From Thermoleophilia bacterium (GTDB lineage: Bacteria > Actinomycetota > Thermoleophilia > Gaiellales > Gaiellaceae), in NCBI GenBank assembly GCA_009694305.1, contig SHVL01000026.1, forward strand, positions 1 through 33,571: DNA of 33,571 nucleotides. Reading direction: 5' to 3'. Position numbers and translations under genes: made by a program. Below the pieces are notes generated by a model that saw only the letters and a program-made list of their open reading frames with translations, was not told the origin of the DNA and searched no databases. Shown here one piece after another: positions 22,765 through 31,317 of this stretch; position 1 is the stretch's first letter; each line of letters opens with the position of its first letter.

Positions 22765-23337
22765 GTGGTCCGTAGAAACCGACGTCGTCTTCGTCCCCAG
22801 CCAGCAACCGTCCTTGCCGCCACCGCACTCGTGGTCGCCGTTCTCGGCACGAGTCCTGTCGGTAACGCAGCATGGAACGCCCTCCTCCCGAAGGGGAGCG
22901 TCGGCACCATGTAACTCAAAAACAACGCCGTCACGACGGCAAAGGTCAAGAACGGCACTCTCCTGAGCACCGACTTCAAGCGAGGACAACTGCCAGCAGG
23001 CCCGGCAGGAGCAGCGGGAGCAGCGGGAGCAGCGGGAGCAGCGGGAGCAGCGGGAGCAGCGGGAGCAGCGGGAGCAGCGGGAGCAACAACTATCACGCGA
23101 CGTGAAGGCAACACGGGATCGGCGGCCACGGGATCACTAGCGGCGATTGTGTACTGCGAGGGGAATGAAAAAGTCGTCGGCGGCGGAGCCTGGATCGAGG
23201 GGGCCAACATGGGTGACTATCTGCACAGCTCCTTCCCAATCTCTTCACCAAACAAAGGTTGGTACGCTGTAGCGTCCATTAACTCCTCCCTCAACAATCA
23301 CACTCTCCATGCTTACGCCCTTTGCGCCGCTCCGTAG
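22765..23337 (+). pseudogene. Secreted collagen-like repeat protein with in-frame premature stop
   Basis: Read from the GTG at 22765, 190 codons stay in one frame except for a TAA at 22912..22914 (codon 50). Before it are a basic start (VVRRNRRRLRPQ), a hydrophobic signal segment (ATVLAATALVVAVLG) and LLPKGSVGTM. After it come LKNNAVTTAKVKNGTLLSTD, FKRGQLPAGPAG, then Gly-Ala-Ala repeats and a globular tail ending HTLHAYALCAAP. Related proteins usually have Gln before LKN, so CAA to TAA is the likely change. The downstream frame remains intact, so the mutation is recent, a sequencing error, or read through. A terminator follows. Confidence 0.75.
23008..23079 (+). repeat. Eight perfect 9-bp tandem repeats (GGAGCAGCG)
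   Basis: Eight identical copies of GGAGCAGCG, with a partial ninth, encode Gly-Ala-Ala triplets within the collagen-like region. Perfect identity at third codon positions indicates recent slippage expansion, so copy number may vary between strains. Confidence 0.95.
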
Positions 23338-23367
23338 AGCGGAGGCCGGTCGCACACACGTCACCGC

Positions 23368-23400
23368 GAGGGCCCGCCACGGCGGGCCCTCCGTTGTTTC
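23368..23400 (+). terminator. Strong hairpin terminator
   Basis: GAGGGCCCGC pairs perfectly with GCGGGCCCTC across a CACG loop and is followed by CGTTGTTT. It lies 30 bp after the collagen-like gene and faces the carbonic anhydrase gene on the other strand, so it may serve both directions. Confidence 0.8.
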
Positions 23401-23463
23401 CCGGGTGCGTCGTGCCGGGCCATCCGGCGGGTCTGGCCGGCAGGAGCCCCGGGGCCGGCCGGG

Positions 23464-24177
23464 TTATCGTGCGTCGTCAGAAGCGCAACGGCGAAGGCCG
23501 CGCAAACCCGTCGGGTCGAGGTCTCGTTCCGGCGAGAGCTCTCGGCGCGAGCCGGGCTGAAGCCACATCGGGTCGTGCCGGTCGAGGAACGTCGCGCTGA
23601 CACAGAGGTCACGCAGGAGCCCATCGTGGAGCCCGTAGATGAGGCCGTGCACGGTCAGCTCCTGATCGCGTGCCCAGACGTCTTCGACGATCGTTGTCTG
23701 GCAGATGTTCATCGCCTGCTCGATCACGTTCAGCTCGCAGAGCCGGTCGAGTCTTCGGGCCTCCGGGAGGGAGTCAACCTCGGCGGCGTGTTTCTCTTGC
23801 ACGTCCATCACGTGGCGGAGCCAGTTGTCCACGAGCCCGTGGCGGGCCCCTTCGAGCGAGGCCTTCACGCCGCCGCAGCCGTAGTGGCCCGCGACGATCA
23901 CGTGCTTGACGTGCAGGATGTCCACCGCGTACTGCAGCACCGAGAGGCAGTTGAGGTCGGTGTGGACGACGACGTTCGCGATGTTGCGGTGGACGAAGAC
24001 CTCGCCCGGCGGAAGCCCCACGATCTCGTTCGCAGGAACGCGGCTGTCGGAGCAGCCGATCCAGAGGTATTTGGGCGTCTGCACCTCGATGAGGCTCTCG
24101 AAGAAGCGCGGATCGTCCTCGACCATCGCGGCTGCCCAGGCGCGGTTGTTCTCGAAGAGATCCGTGAGGTCTGCCAT
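23464..24177 (-). CDS. can: Beta-carbonic anhydrase
   Basis: The 237-residue zinc enzyme interconverts CO2 and bicarbonate. Zinc ligands C42, H98 and C101 and the catalytic Asp44/Arg46 pair (GCSDSR) fall at the same numbers as in E. coli Can; GHYGCGGV is the second zinc block. The tail from about residue 205 is longer and arginine-rich (RRELSPERDLDPTGLRG) and probably disordered. It lies 47 bp downstream of icd on the same strand. Supplying bicarbonate near a decarboxylating enzyme is plausible but unproven. Confidence 0.96.
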   Translation of the reverse strand: MADLTDLFENNRAWAAAMVEDDPRFFESLIEVQTPKYLWIGCSDSRVPANEIVGLPPGEVFVHRNIANVVVHTDLNCLSVLQYAVDILHVKHVIVAGHYGCGGVKASLEGARHGLVDNWLRHVMDVQEKHAAEVDSLPEARRLDRLCELNVIEQAMNICQTTIVEDVWARDQELTVHGLIYGLHDGLLRDLCVSATFLDRHDPMWLQPGSRRELSPERDLDPTGLRGLRRCASDDAR

Positions 24178-24224
24178 CGCCGCAGGCTATCCCGCGGAGG
24201 CATCACGCTGCTGCATGACCTGCC

Positions 24225-25472
24225 TTACATCCGGTCGATCATCGCCTGGCCGAAGGCAGAGCACGACACCTCGTTCGCGCCGTCCATCAGGCGCGCGAAG
24301 TCGTAGGTGACCTGCTTGTCCCCGATGGCCGCTTCGATCGACGAGACGATCAGGTCGGCAGCCTCCTTCCAGCCGAGATGGCGCAGCATCATCTCGGCCG
24401 AGAGGATCAACGAACCGGGGTTGACCTTGTCCTGGCCCGCGTACTTCGGTGCCGTCCCATGCGTTGCCTCGAACAGCGCCACCGTGTCGGACATGTTCGC
24501 GCCTGGAGCGATGCCGATCCCGCCGACCTGTGCCGCGAGCGCATCGGAGATGTAGTCGCCGTTCAGGTTCGTCGTCGCGATCACGTCGTACTCGCCGGGG
24601 CGCAGGAGGATCTGCTGCAGGAAAGCGTCGGCGATCACGTCCTTGACGACGATCTCTCGGCCCGTGTTCGGGTTCGTGAAGCTCATCCACGGCCCCCCGT
24701 CGAGCGGCTGTGCCCCGAACTCGCTCGCTGCGAGGGCGTAGCCCCAGTCGCGGAATGCGCCCTCGGTGAACTTCATGATGTTGCCCTTGTGCGTCAGCGT
24801 GACGGAGCGCCGATCATTGTCCACCGCGTACCTCAGAGCCTGGCGCACGAGCCGCTCTGTCCCTTCCCTCGAGATCGGCTTGATACCGATGCCGGACGTC
24901 TCCGGGAAGCGGATCTTCCGCACGCCCATCTCCTCCTGCAGGAACGCGATCACCTTGCGAGCACCCTCCGACTCCGCCTCCCACTCGATCCCCGCGTATA
25001 TGTCCTCGGTGTTCTCGCGGAAGATCACCATGTCGGTCTGCGTCGGATCCCTGAGTGGGCTCGGCACGCCACGGAAGTAGCGCACAGGGCGCAGGCACAC
25101 GTAGAGGTCGAGCTCCTGGCGGAGGGCTACGTTCAGCGAGCGAATCCCGCCGCCGACGGGTGTTGTCATCGGGCCCTTGATCGAGACCGCGTACTCGCGC
25201 ATCGCGACGAGCGTCTCGGCCGGCAACCACACGTCGGCGCCGTAGAGACGGGTGGACTTCTCACCCGCGTAGACCTCCATCCAGTGGATCGATCGCGCGC
25301 CGCCGTACGCCCGTGCCACGGCCGCATCGACGACCGCCTGCATGACAGGCGTGATGTCCGCGCCGATGCCGTCGCCCTCGATGAAGGGGATGATCGGGTT
25401 GTCCGGCACGGGTTGTCCGGCAACGATTCTGGCTCCGCCCTCGGGCGCGACGATGAGTGATGTCTCGATCAT
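24225..25472 (-). CDS. icd: Isocitrate dehydrogenase (NADP+)
   Basis: The 415-residue enzyme oxidatively decarboxylates isocitrate to 2-oxoglutarate. It is strikingly like the E. coli homodimeric enzyme: [11 protein letters not shown], the phosphorylation segment [14 protein letters not shown] (Ser112, equal to E. coli Ser113), [18 protein letters not shown], and [17 protein letters not shown], whose Lys-Tyr pair marks NADP specificity. The ATG at 25472 is preceded by GAGGAA at a good distance; an upstream in-frame start is unlikely. It is divergent from aceK across 95 bp, so the target and its kinase/phosphatase are neighbours. Many actinobacteria instead use a monomeric or other IDH type. 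Confidence 0.96.
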   Translation of the reverse strand: MIETSLIVAPEGGARIVAGQPVPDNPIIPFIEGDGIGADITPVMQAVVDAAVARAYGGARSIHWMEVYAGEKSTRLYGADVWLPAETLVAMREYAVSIKGPMTTPVGGGIRSLNVALRQELDLYVCLRPVRYFRGVPSPLRDPTQTDMVIFRENTEDIYAGIEWEAESEGARKVIAFLQEEMGVRKIRFPETSGIGIKPISREGTERLVRQALRYAVDNDRRSVTLTHKGNIMKFTEGAFRDWGYALAASEFGAQPLDGGPWMSFTNPNTGREIVVKDVIADAFLQQILLRPGEYDVIATTNLNGDYISDALAAQVGGIGIAPGANMSDTVALFEATHGTAPKYAGQDKVNPGSLILSAEMMLRHLGWKEAADLIVSSIEAAIGDKQVTYDFARLMDGANEVSCSAFGQAMIDRM

Positions 25473-25567
25473 TTCGGTATTCCTCGCTCGCTTGTGTGTG
25501 GCTGAAGTTTCCGTCAATCTACGGCATCTCCCAGTGCGCCCGCGCGCTTTACTACGCTTCACGTACG

Positions 25568-27331
25568 GTGGACGGCGATACGGAGACACGCGCGGACGAG
25601 ATTGCTCGGCGGATTACCCGCGTTCTGATCGAGGGATTCGCCCGCCATTACGGGCTCTTTCGGGAAGCCAGCTCGGGTGCGAAGCACCGCTTCGAGGTCG
25701 CGGCCTGGACGGAGGTGCAGCAGGCGGTGCGCGAGCGAAACCGCTTCTACGACGACCGTGTCGAGGAATGCGTCGAGCGGCTGAACGGCGAGCTCGCAGC
25801 GGGCACGATCGACGATGCCACGTGGCGTCGGGCGAAGCTGCTCTATATAGACCTACTCGTTGACCACAAGCAGCCCGAGCTTGCCGAGACGTTCTTCAAC
25901 TCGGTTGTCACCAGGGTGATCGGGCGCACCTACGTCCGCAATGACTTTGCTTTCGTGCGCGCTGCGGTCTCGACCGAGTACATCGAGTCGGATCCGCCGA
26001 TCTACCGGAGCTACTACCCCGTCGAGACGGGCCTTCGGGTTGCCCTGCTCGCCATCTTCGCCGACTTCGGCTGGCGTCTGCCCTTCGCCGACCTCAAACG
26101 AGATGTCGGCTTCGTCTGGCAGACATTACTCGAGCATTTCGGCGGCGAGTGGCCGGCGCGCGAGCCGAACTACCAGGTACAGGTGCTCGGCTCGGCGTTC
26201 TACCGCAACAAGGGCGCCTACGTGATCGGCAAGATCGTGAACGGCAACGTCGAAACGCCCTTCGCCGTCTGCGTGCTCCATGACGCGGCCGGCCGGCTGG
26301 TGCTCGACACCATCCTGTGCGACTCGGAGAGCATCTCCGTGCTCTTCTCGCTCTCGCGGGCATACTTCATGGCCGACATGGACGTACCCTCGGGGTACGT
26401 GCAGTTCCTGCAGACGCTGATGCCCGCAAAGCCCCGCTCCGACCTGTACACGGTGGTCGGCCTCGCAAAACAGGGGAAGACGCTCTTCTTCCGCGACCTG
26501 CTGCATCACCTGCATCATTCGCAGGACGCGTTCGTCGAGGCGCCCGGGACGCGCGGCCTCGTGATGCACGTCTTCACCCTTCCCTCGTACCCCTACGTGA
26601 TCAAGGTGATCAAGGACGAGTTCGGCCTCTCGAAACATTCCGACCGCGCAACGGTGAAGCGCAAGTTCCTGATGGTCAAGGAGATCGACCGCGTGGGTCG
26701 GATGGCCGACACGCTCGAGTTCAAGCACCTGGCTCTGCCTCGTTCCCGTTTTGCGCCCGAACTGCTTGCGCAGCTTCTCGACCTCGCTCCGTCAACGGTC
26801 GAGATCGACGGTGAGGATTTGATCGTCGGCCACTGCTACGTCGAGCGTCGTATGACGCCGCTCAATCTCTACCTCGAGACGGCGACGGCGGAGGAGGTCG
26901 AGCACGTCGTCCGCGAGTACGGAGACACGATCCGCGAACTCGCTATTGCGAACGTGTTTGCCGGGGACATGCTCTGGCGCAACTTCGGGGTCAACCGCCA
27001 CGGCCGCGTCGTCTTCTACGACTACGACGAGATCGAGTACCTGACCGACTGCACGTTCCGTGCCGTCCCGCCTGCGCCGAACCCCGAGGCAGAGCTGTCG
27101 GCGGAGCCCTGGTACCCGGTTGGCCCACTCGACGTCTTCCCCGAGGAGTTCGAGACGTTCCTGCTCGGCAACCCCCGGGTACGCGGGGCGTTCCTGCGCT
27201 ACCACGCCGAGCTCCTGCGGCCCATGTTCTGGCAGAACTGCCAGCAACAGGTGGCGCGCGGCGAGATCGTGGACTTCTTCCCCTACCCCGAGTCGATCCG
27301 TTTCTGCCGGCGCTACGACGTGCCGGTGTGA
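25568..27331 (+). CDS. aceK: Isocitrate dehydrogenase kinase/phosphatase
   Basis: About 587 residues from a GTG at 25568 (E. coli AceK has 578). It reversibly phosphorylates IDH on the active-site serine, switching flux between the TCA cycle and glyoxylate bypass. The N-terminal regulatory domain includes [10 protein letters not shown]. The kinase part has the nucleotide loop [17 protein letters not shown], the lysine in [12 protein letters not shown] (K346), the catalytic [14 protein letters not shown] (D467) and the metal-binding FYDYDE. All blocks are present and unbroken. An upstream ATG extension to 25457 overlaps icd and looks non-conserved. aceA and aceB are not in the window. Confidence 0.95.
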   Translation: MDGDTETRADEIARRITRVLIEGFARHYGLFREASSGAKHRFEVAAWTEVQQAVRERNRFYDDRVEECVERLNGELAAGTIDDATWRRAKLLYIDLLVDHKQPELAETFFNSVVTRVIGRTYVRNDFAFVRAAVSTEYIESDPPIYRSYYPVETGLRVALLAIFADFGWRLPFADLKRDVGFVWQTLLEHFGGEWPAREPNYQVQVLGSAFYRNKGAYVIGKIVNGNVETPFAVCVLHDAAGRLVLDTILCDSESISVLFSLSRAYFMADMDVPSGYVQFLQTLMPAKPRSDLYTVVGLAKQGKTLFFRDLLHHLHHSQDAFVEAPGTRGLVMHVFTLPSYPYVIKVIKDEFGLSKHSDRATVKRKFLMVKEIDRVGRMADTLEFKHLALPRSRFAPELLAQLLDLAPSTVEIDGEDLIVGHCYVERRMTPLNLYLETATAEEVEHVVREYGDTIRELAIANVFAGDMLWRNFGVNRHGRVVFYDYDEIEYLTDCTFRAVPPAPNPEAELSAEPWYPVGPLDVFPEEFETFLLGNPRVRGAFLRYHAELLRPMFWQNCQQQVARGEIVDFFPYPESIRFCRRYDVPV

Positions 27332-27412
27332 GTACCGGGCCGGGACGGATTCCGCGTTGGGTAGGGTCGGGATCTCACGTCAGATGCGTCACACCGGGAA
27401 ACGGGGAATCTC

Positions 27413-29752
27413 ATGACGAGCCTCAAGCTGCCTGAAGGAGATCCCGGGTTCGGTGGAGCGATCGAACCGCTCGCGACAGACTCGACGCCGTCGAAGCCGG
27501 AGATTCGACGGCCACCGGCAGGGGCGCCGAACGTGGTCGTTGTGATGCTCGACGACGTTGGCTTTGGCGCACCCGGCACGTTCGGGGGCCCGGTTCCGAC
27601 CCCCGCTCTCGACCGGGTCGCTGCGCAGGGTGTGCGCTACAACCAGTTCCACACGACAGCCATGTGCTCACCGACGCGTGCGGCGCTCCTGACGGGGCGG
27701 AATCATCACAGCGCCCACATGGGTTGCATCGCAGAGATCGCCTATGGCTACCCCGGTTATGACGGCGTCATTCCTCGCAGCACGGCGACCGTTGCAGAGG
27801 TCCTGCGACTGAGTGGCTACAGCACTGCAATGTTCGGCAAGGCGCATTTCACTCCGACGTGGGAGATGAGCCCGTCGGGGCCGTTCGACCACTGGCCGAC
27901 CGGTCTCGGCTTCGACCGCTTCTACGGCTTCCTCGGTGCCGAGGCGTCCCAGTACGAGCCGGCGCTCTACGACCAGACGACCCCGGTCGAGCCGTACGTC
28001 GGGGTCGAGGACTACCACCTGACGGAGGACCTGGTCGATCAGGCCGTTGCCTGGGTGCGCCAGCAGCGTGTCGGCACGCCCGACCTGCCCTTCTTCCTCT
28101 ACTTCTCCCCCGGTGCGACGCATGCGCCACACCACGTGTGGCCCGAGTGGATCGAGAAGTTCCGCGGCCGCTTCGATGAGGGCTGGGACAGGCTTCGTGA
28201 GGAGATCCACGCCCGTCAGCTCGAGCTCGGCGTGATTCCACCCGGCACACGGCTGACCCCGAGACCCGACCAGCTTCCCGCCTGGAACGACTACGACGAC
28301 CGCTACAAGCCGGTCGCCGCGCGGCTGATGGAGGTGTACGCGGCGTATCTTGCGCACACCGATGCGCAGGTCGGGCGCCTCATCGACGCATTCCAGGATC
28401 TCGACATCTGGGAGGACACGCTGTTCGTCTACGTGACGGGCGACAACGGTGCTTCCGCCGAGGGGACGCTACACGGCGTCTGGAGCGCACCGTCGTTCCA
28501 GAACGGGTTCCCGGAGGATCCTGAATGGCTTCTCGAGCACATGGGGGATTTCGGCTCGGCGCGGTGCGAGAATCACTTCAACGCAGCCTGGGCGTGGGCG
28601 CTCGACTCCCCGTTCCAGTGGACGAAGCAGGTCGCCTCCCACTTCGGGGGCACCCGTAACGGCCTGGCCGTCTCCTGGCCTTCGCGGATTGCCGCCCGCG
28701 GCGAGTTACGCAGCCAGTTCCACCACATCATCGACATCGTCCCGACCATCTACGAGGCGGCCGGGATACCCCAGCCGACCCACGTCAACGGCATCGAGCA
28801 GAAGCCCATCGACGGGGTGCCGATGAGCTACAGCTTCGACGAGGCAGACGCTCCGAGCACGCGCGTCACGCAGTACTTCGAGATCCTCGGCAATCGGGCT
28901 CTCTATCACGATGGCTGGATTGCCAGCTGTTTCCACGGCCGGGTGCCCTGGATGCGCAGTGAGGCGTTGCCGTTTGCAGCAGGTGACGAGAAATGGGAGC
29001 TGTACCGGATCACCGACGACTTCAGCCAGGCCGTCGATCTCGCCGCCGACCACCCCGACAAGCTTGCCGAGTTACAGAAGCTCTTCGACATCGAGGCCCG
29101 CAAGCACGACGTGTACCCGCTGAGCGACGCGACAACCATGCGGGCGCTTCCGCATAACCGGCCAAGCCACCTCGAGGGCCTCCGCACGTTCACGTTGTAC
29201 CCCGAGAACGTCCGCATGTCCGAGTTCGCGAGCGTCAACCTCAAGAACGTGTCCTTCGACCTCACGGCCCACGTTGTCGTTCCCGACGGCGGAGCCCGGG
29301 GCGTCGTGATCTGTCAGGGCGGAGCGATGGCCGGCTGGTCGTTGTATCTCGACGTGGACGGCCGCCCGACGTATTTGTACAACTACTTCGGCAGGGAGCG
29401 CACGGTGCTCACCGGCCCCGATGCCGTGCCTGCCGGGCCCGCCCTGATAGGTGTTGTGTTCGACTATGACGGGAACGGACTCGGCAAGGGCGGTGACGCA
29501 CGGCTGACCGTCAATGGCGCAACCGTCGCCGAGGGGCGTATCGAGCGGACGGTGCCCTTCGTCTTCTCGATGAGTGGCGAGACCCTCGATGTCGGAGTCG
29601 ATACCGCCTCGCCCGTCGGGCCCTACGAGCCGCGGTTTGCCTTCACCGGCACGATCGACCGCGTCGTCGTCGATCTGCGGTCGCAGCTGCCCTCTGATGC
29701 GGCGAGAGACTTCGAGGATGGCCAGTTCCGCGGAGCGATCACACAGCACTGA
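27413..29752 (+). CDS. Arylsulfatase-family sulfatase
   Basis: The 779-residue enzyme hydrolyses sulfate esters. The signature MCSPTRAALLTGR contains the cysteine of CxPxR that must be converted to formylglycine. VVVMLDDVGFG supplies the paired metal-binding aspartates, and FGKAHF, GDNGAS and a histidine-containing THAPHH segment complete the active site. Residues about 600-779 form an extra beta-rich, lectin-like domain. The size and this tail match the AtsD-like group of actinobacteria. No signal peptide is seen, so it is probably cytoplasmic. The ATG follows GGGGAA. The activating formylglycine enzyme is not in the window. The region 29753-29874 holds no gene. Confidence 0.94.
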   Translation: MTSLKLPEGDPGFGGAIEPLATDSTPSKPEIRRPPAGAPNVVVVMLDDVGFGAPGTFGGPVPTPALDRVAAQGVRYNQFHTTAMCSPTRAALLTGRNHHSAHMGCIAEIAYGYPGYDGVIPRSTATVAEVLRLSGYSTAMFGKAHFTPTWEMSPSGPFDHWPTGLGFDRFYGFLGAEASQYEPALYDQTTPVEPYVGVEDYHLTEDLVDQAVAWVRQQRVGTPDLPFFLYFSPGATHAPHHVWPEWIEKFRGRFDEGWDRLREEIHARQLELGVIPPGTRLTPRPDQLPAWNDYDDRYKPVAARLMEVYAAYLAHTDAQVGRLIDAFQDLDIWEDTLFVYVTGDNGASAEGTLHGVWSAPSFQNGFPEDPEWLLEHMGDFGSARCENHFNAAWAWALDSPFQWTKQVASHFGGTRNGLAVSWPSRIAARGELRSQFHHIIDIVPTIYEAAGIPQPTHVNGIEQKPIDGVPMSYSFDEADAPSTRVTQYFEILGNRALYHDGWIASCFHGRVPWMRSEALPFAAGDEKWELYRITDDFSQAVDLAADHPDKLAELQKLFDIEARKHDVYPLSDATTMRALPHNRPSHLEGLRTFTLYPENVRMSEFASVNLKNVSFDLTAHVVVPDGGARGVVICQGGAMAGWSLYLDVDGRPTYLYNYFGRERTVLTGPDAVPAGPALIGVVFDYDGNGLGKGGDARLTVNGATVAEGRIERTVPFVFSMSGETLDVGVDTASPVGPYEPRFAFTGTIDRVVVDLRSQLPSDAARDFEDGQFRGAITQH

Positions 29753-29874
29753 CACTGCCCGGGTGCCCCGCGGCCAGGGTCTCTTCGCAAGGGGTCTCCC
29801 GCCGGCGGCGGCATCAGGGGCCGGATGCAAAATGCCATGCACCCGATGGAGGTTCCTCGCTAAAGGCCGTTTGT

Positions 29875-30861
29875 CTACAAGCCGAAAACGTGTAAATCCG
29901 TGCGAGTCTGAAGCGGGGTGCTGCCGAGACCACCGGGGCGTGAACCTGTATAGGTTCCCGTGCCGCCGGTGACTGCCTTGTAGATACCCGTGCCGCCAAC
30001 CACACTGATTGTCCCACCAAATACAGCTCCGCCGCCCTTGGTTGCAATTGTTGCCCCCGACATCACGCCCGAGATCGTCGATCCGTCGGAAAACGTCATG
30101 GTCATGGTGGCATTCCACGTGCCGTTCCCCGAGAGATAATTCACCAGGAACGTTGCATTCAACTTTGCGCGCACTCCGGTCAGACTCCCACCGACCCCTT
30201 CCAGGATGCCGCTGCCCTCCTGGACGGCTGTGCCGATGGTGTTCAGCGCATTCGGTCCAACTGTGACGATGTCTCGACTGGTCACGACGAGTTCTGCGGG
30301 GAGGACTATCCGCGTGCCTGTCACTGCCGCCCCGACAGGTGTGGAGAGTCCGGCTCCCTCGCTGAGGAGTGCTGCAGTGATCAGGGTTGTTTTCTTGTTT
30401 GTGTTGTTGCTTGCCCAGTGGACAAGACTTGATGTTTCGACAACCGAGTCGCCTTTACGCAGAATGGTCGTCGTAGATTTGAGCTTCTCTACGGCTCCAC
30501 TAGCACGGGTAAGCATCGCCGTCCCGGCATTGACTCGATAGGTGAGTGCACCAGACTCCACACGAAAAATCTGAGTTCCTTCGTGGTAGTGCACAGAGCC
30601 TTTGGCCTTTGGCGCATATGTCACGCGAGTCAGATAGAGCACCTGGCCAGGTGCGTTGAAAGGCTGCGTAACCGCCAGCACTTTTCTGGTCAGGCCATTT
30701 GCCGATACAACACTTCCGACTTTGGGGGTTGGAGTGCCAGCGGTCGTACCGCGTGTTCCGGTTGCCCGAGCGCTACTCGCCGATACGGCGGCCGAAATCG
30801 CACCGAGGAAAAGGGCGAAGACAGCAAGAAGAGCAGCAATCTGCCTCGGGCTCGAATGCAC
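29875..30861 (-). CDS. Secreted cupin plus AOC/dirigent-like beta-barrel protein
   Basis: The protein has 328 residues from a GTG with a fine ribosome-binding site (GGAGG, 6 bp upstream). Residues 1-30 are a signal peptide (QIAALLAVFALFLGAISAAV then ASSARA). Residues about 45-165 look like a cupin: VTYAPKAKGSVHYHEGTQIF with the metal-type HxH, then LRKGDSVVETSSLVHWASNN. Residues about 210-325 resemble the allene-oxide-cyclase/dirigent barrel: TMTFSDGSTISGVMSGATI, then GGTISVVGGTGIYKAVTGGT. The combination in one exported protein is unusual. Base composition is less GC-rich than neighbours, suggesting transfer. No enzymatic role can be assigned. Confidence 0.75.
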   Translation of the reverse strand: MHSSPRQIAALLAVFALFLGAISAAVSASSARATGTRGTTAGTPTPKVGSVVSANGLTRKVLAVTQPFNAPGQVLYLTRVTYAPKAKGSVHYHEGTQIFRVESGALTYRVNAGTAMLTRASGAVEKLKSTTTILRKGDSVVETSSLVHWASNNTNKKTTLITAALLSEGAGLSTPVGAAVTGTRIVLPAELVVTSRDIVTVGPNALNTIGTAVQEGSGILEGVGGSLTGVRAKLNATFLVNYLSGNGTWNATMTMTFSDGSTISGVMSGATIATKGGGAVFGGTISVVGGTGIYKAVTGGTGTYTGSRPGGLGSTPLQTRTDLHVFGL

Positions 30862-30924
30862 TGGAGTCCTCCATTGGGAGTATAGGGCGAAAGCCAGGGC
30901 TAAAGGTAACAGCAGTGTGGTGTC

Positions 30925-30978
30925 AGTGTGGTGTCAGGTCTCGCATTCACGCACTCCGCTCGCTCCTCAGGAGCCGCC
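30925..30978 (-). repeat. 54-bp repeat, copy 1 (fragment of a RAYT-like gene 3' end)
   Basis: Identical over 54 bp to 33418..33471. On the minus strand it encodes the last residues of the transposase frame at the right edge (RRLLRSERSA, stop) followed by GCGAGACCTGACACCAC. It is a displaced copy of that gene's tail without the rest of the gene. Confidence 0.92.
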
Positions 30979-30985
30979 CAGTGTG

Positions 30986-31066
30986 GTGTCAGGTCTCGCG
31001 TTGCCGCACGCCGAGTCCAGGGTCGCAGCGGGTGTCAGGTCTCGCGTTGCCGCACGCCGGGTCCAG
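30986..31066 (+). repeat. Two tandem REP-like units with an inverted partner nearby
   Basis: Thirty-five-base units at 30986..31020 and 31032..31066 begin GTGTCAGGTCTCGCGTTGCC, continue GCACGCC and end GTCCAG; they differ at one base. They share GTGTCAGGTCTCGC with the 54-bp repeats at 30925 and 33418. A related inverted core, AGACCTGACCCC, follows at 31103..31114. This cluster fills the upstream half of the 456-bp gap before the flavoenzyme gene; 31115-31317 shows no further gene. Confidence 0.85.
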
Positions 31067-31317
31067 GAGTCCGTCGGCAAGCGCCAGCAGATGGAACGAA
31101 GAAGACCTGACCCCGGTCTCACCCGGTATCAGCGCGGGATCAGCTAGCACGGAGGGCGCAAAAACCGCACGCATAAGCGGTTCGTCGTCACGGGCCGGAG
31201 GATCGGTGCAAGGCTGAGCGTGCGAAATGCGGCCAACAAGTGCGATCCCGCGTGCTGCCGGTCAAGGAGTGCGGGGGTGGTATGTTCGCCGGGCCACAAC
31301 TCCCTCGGAGGAAGAAT

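Noticed and set aside
22749-23210. Minus-strand frame rich in Pro-Ala-Ala repeats
   Set aside because: It is the reverse reading of the GGAGCAGCG coding repeat; the plus-strand frame has a signal peptide, conserved N-terminal motif and terminator.
24378-25460. 360-residue open frame on the plus strand opposite icd
   Set aside because: Antisense shadow of isocitrate dehydrogenase.
25473-25567. Promoter elements between icd and aceK
   Set aside because: TTGACG-like and TAGTAA-like strings occur but not at 16-18 bp spacing; a shared control region is likely but no site can be named.
30925-31114. Possible CRISPR array in the repeated GTGTCAGGTCTCGC cluster
   Set aside because: Unit lengths and spacings are irregular, one unit is inverted, no cas genes are present, and the repeat equals the tail of a transposase gene.
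31274-31290. TATGTT as a -10 promoter for the amine dehydrogenase
   Set aside because: No -35 hexamer at a suitable distance; too weak to call.
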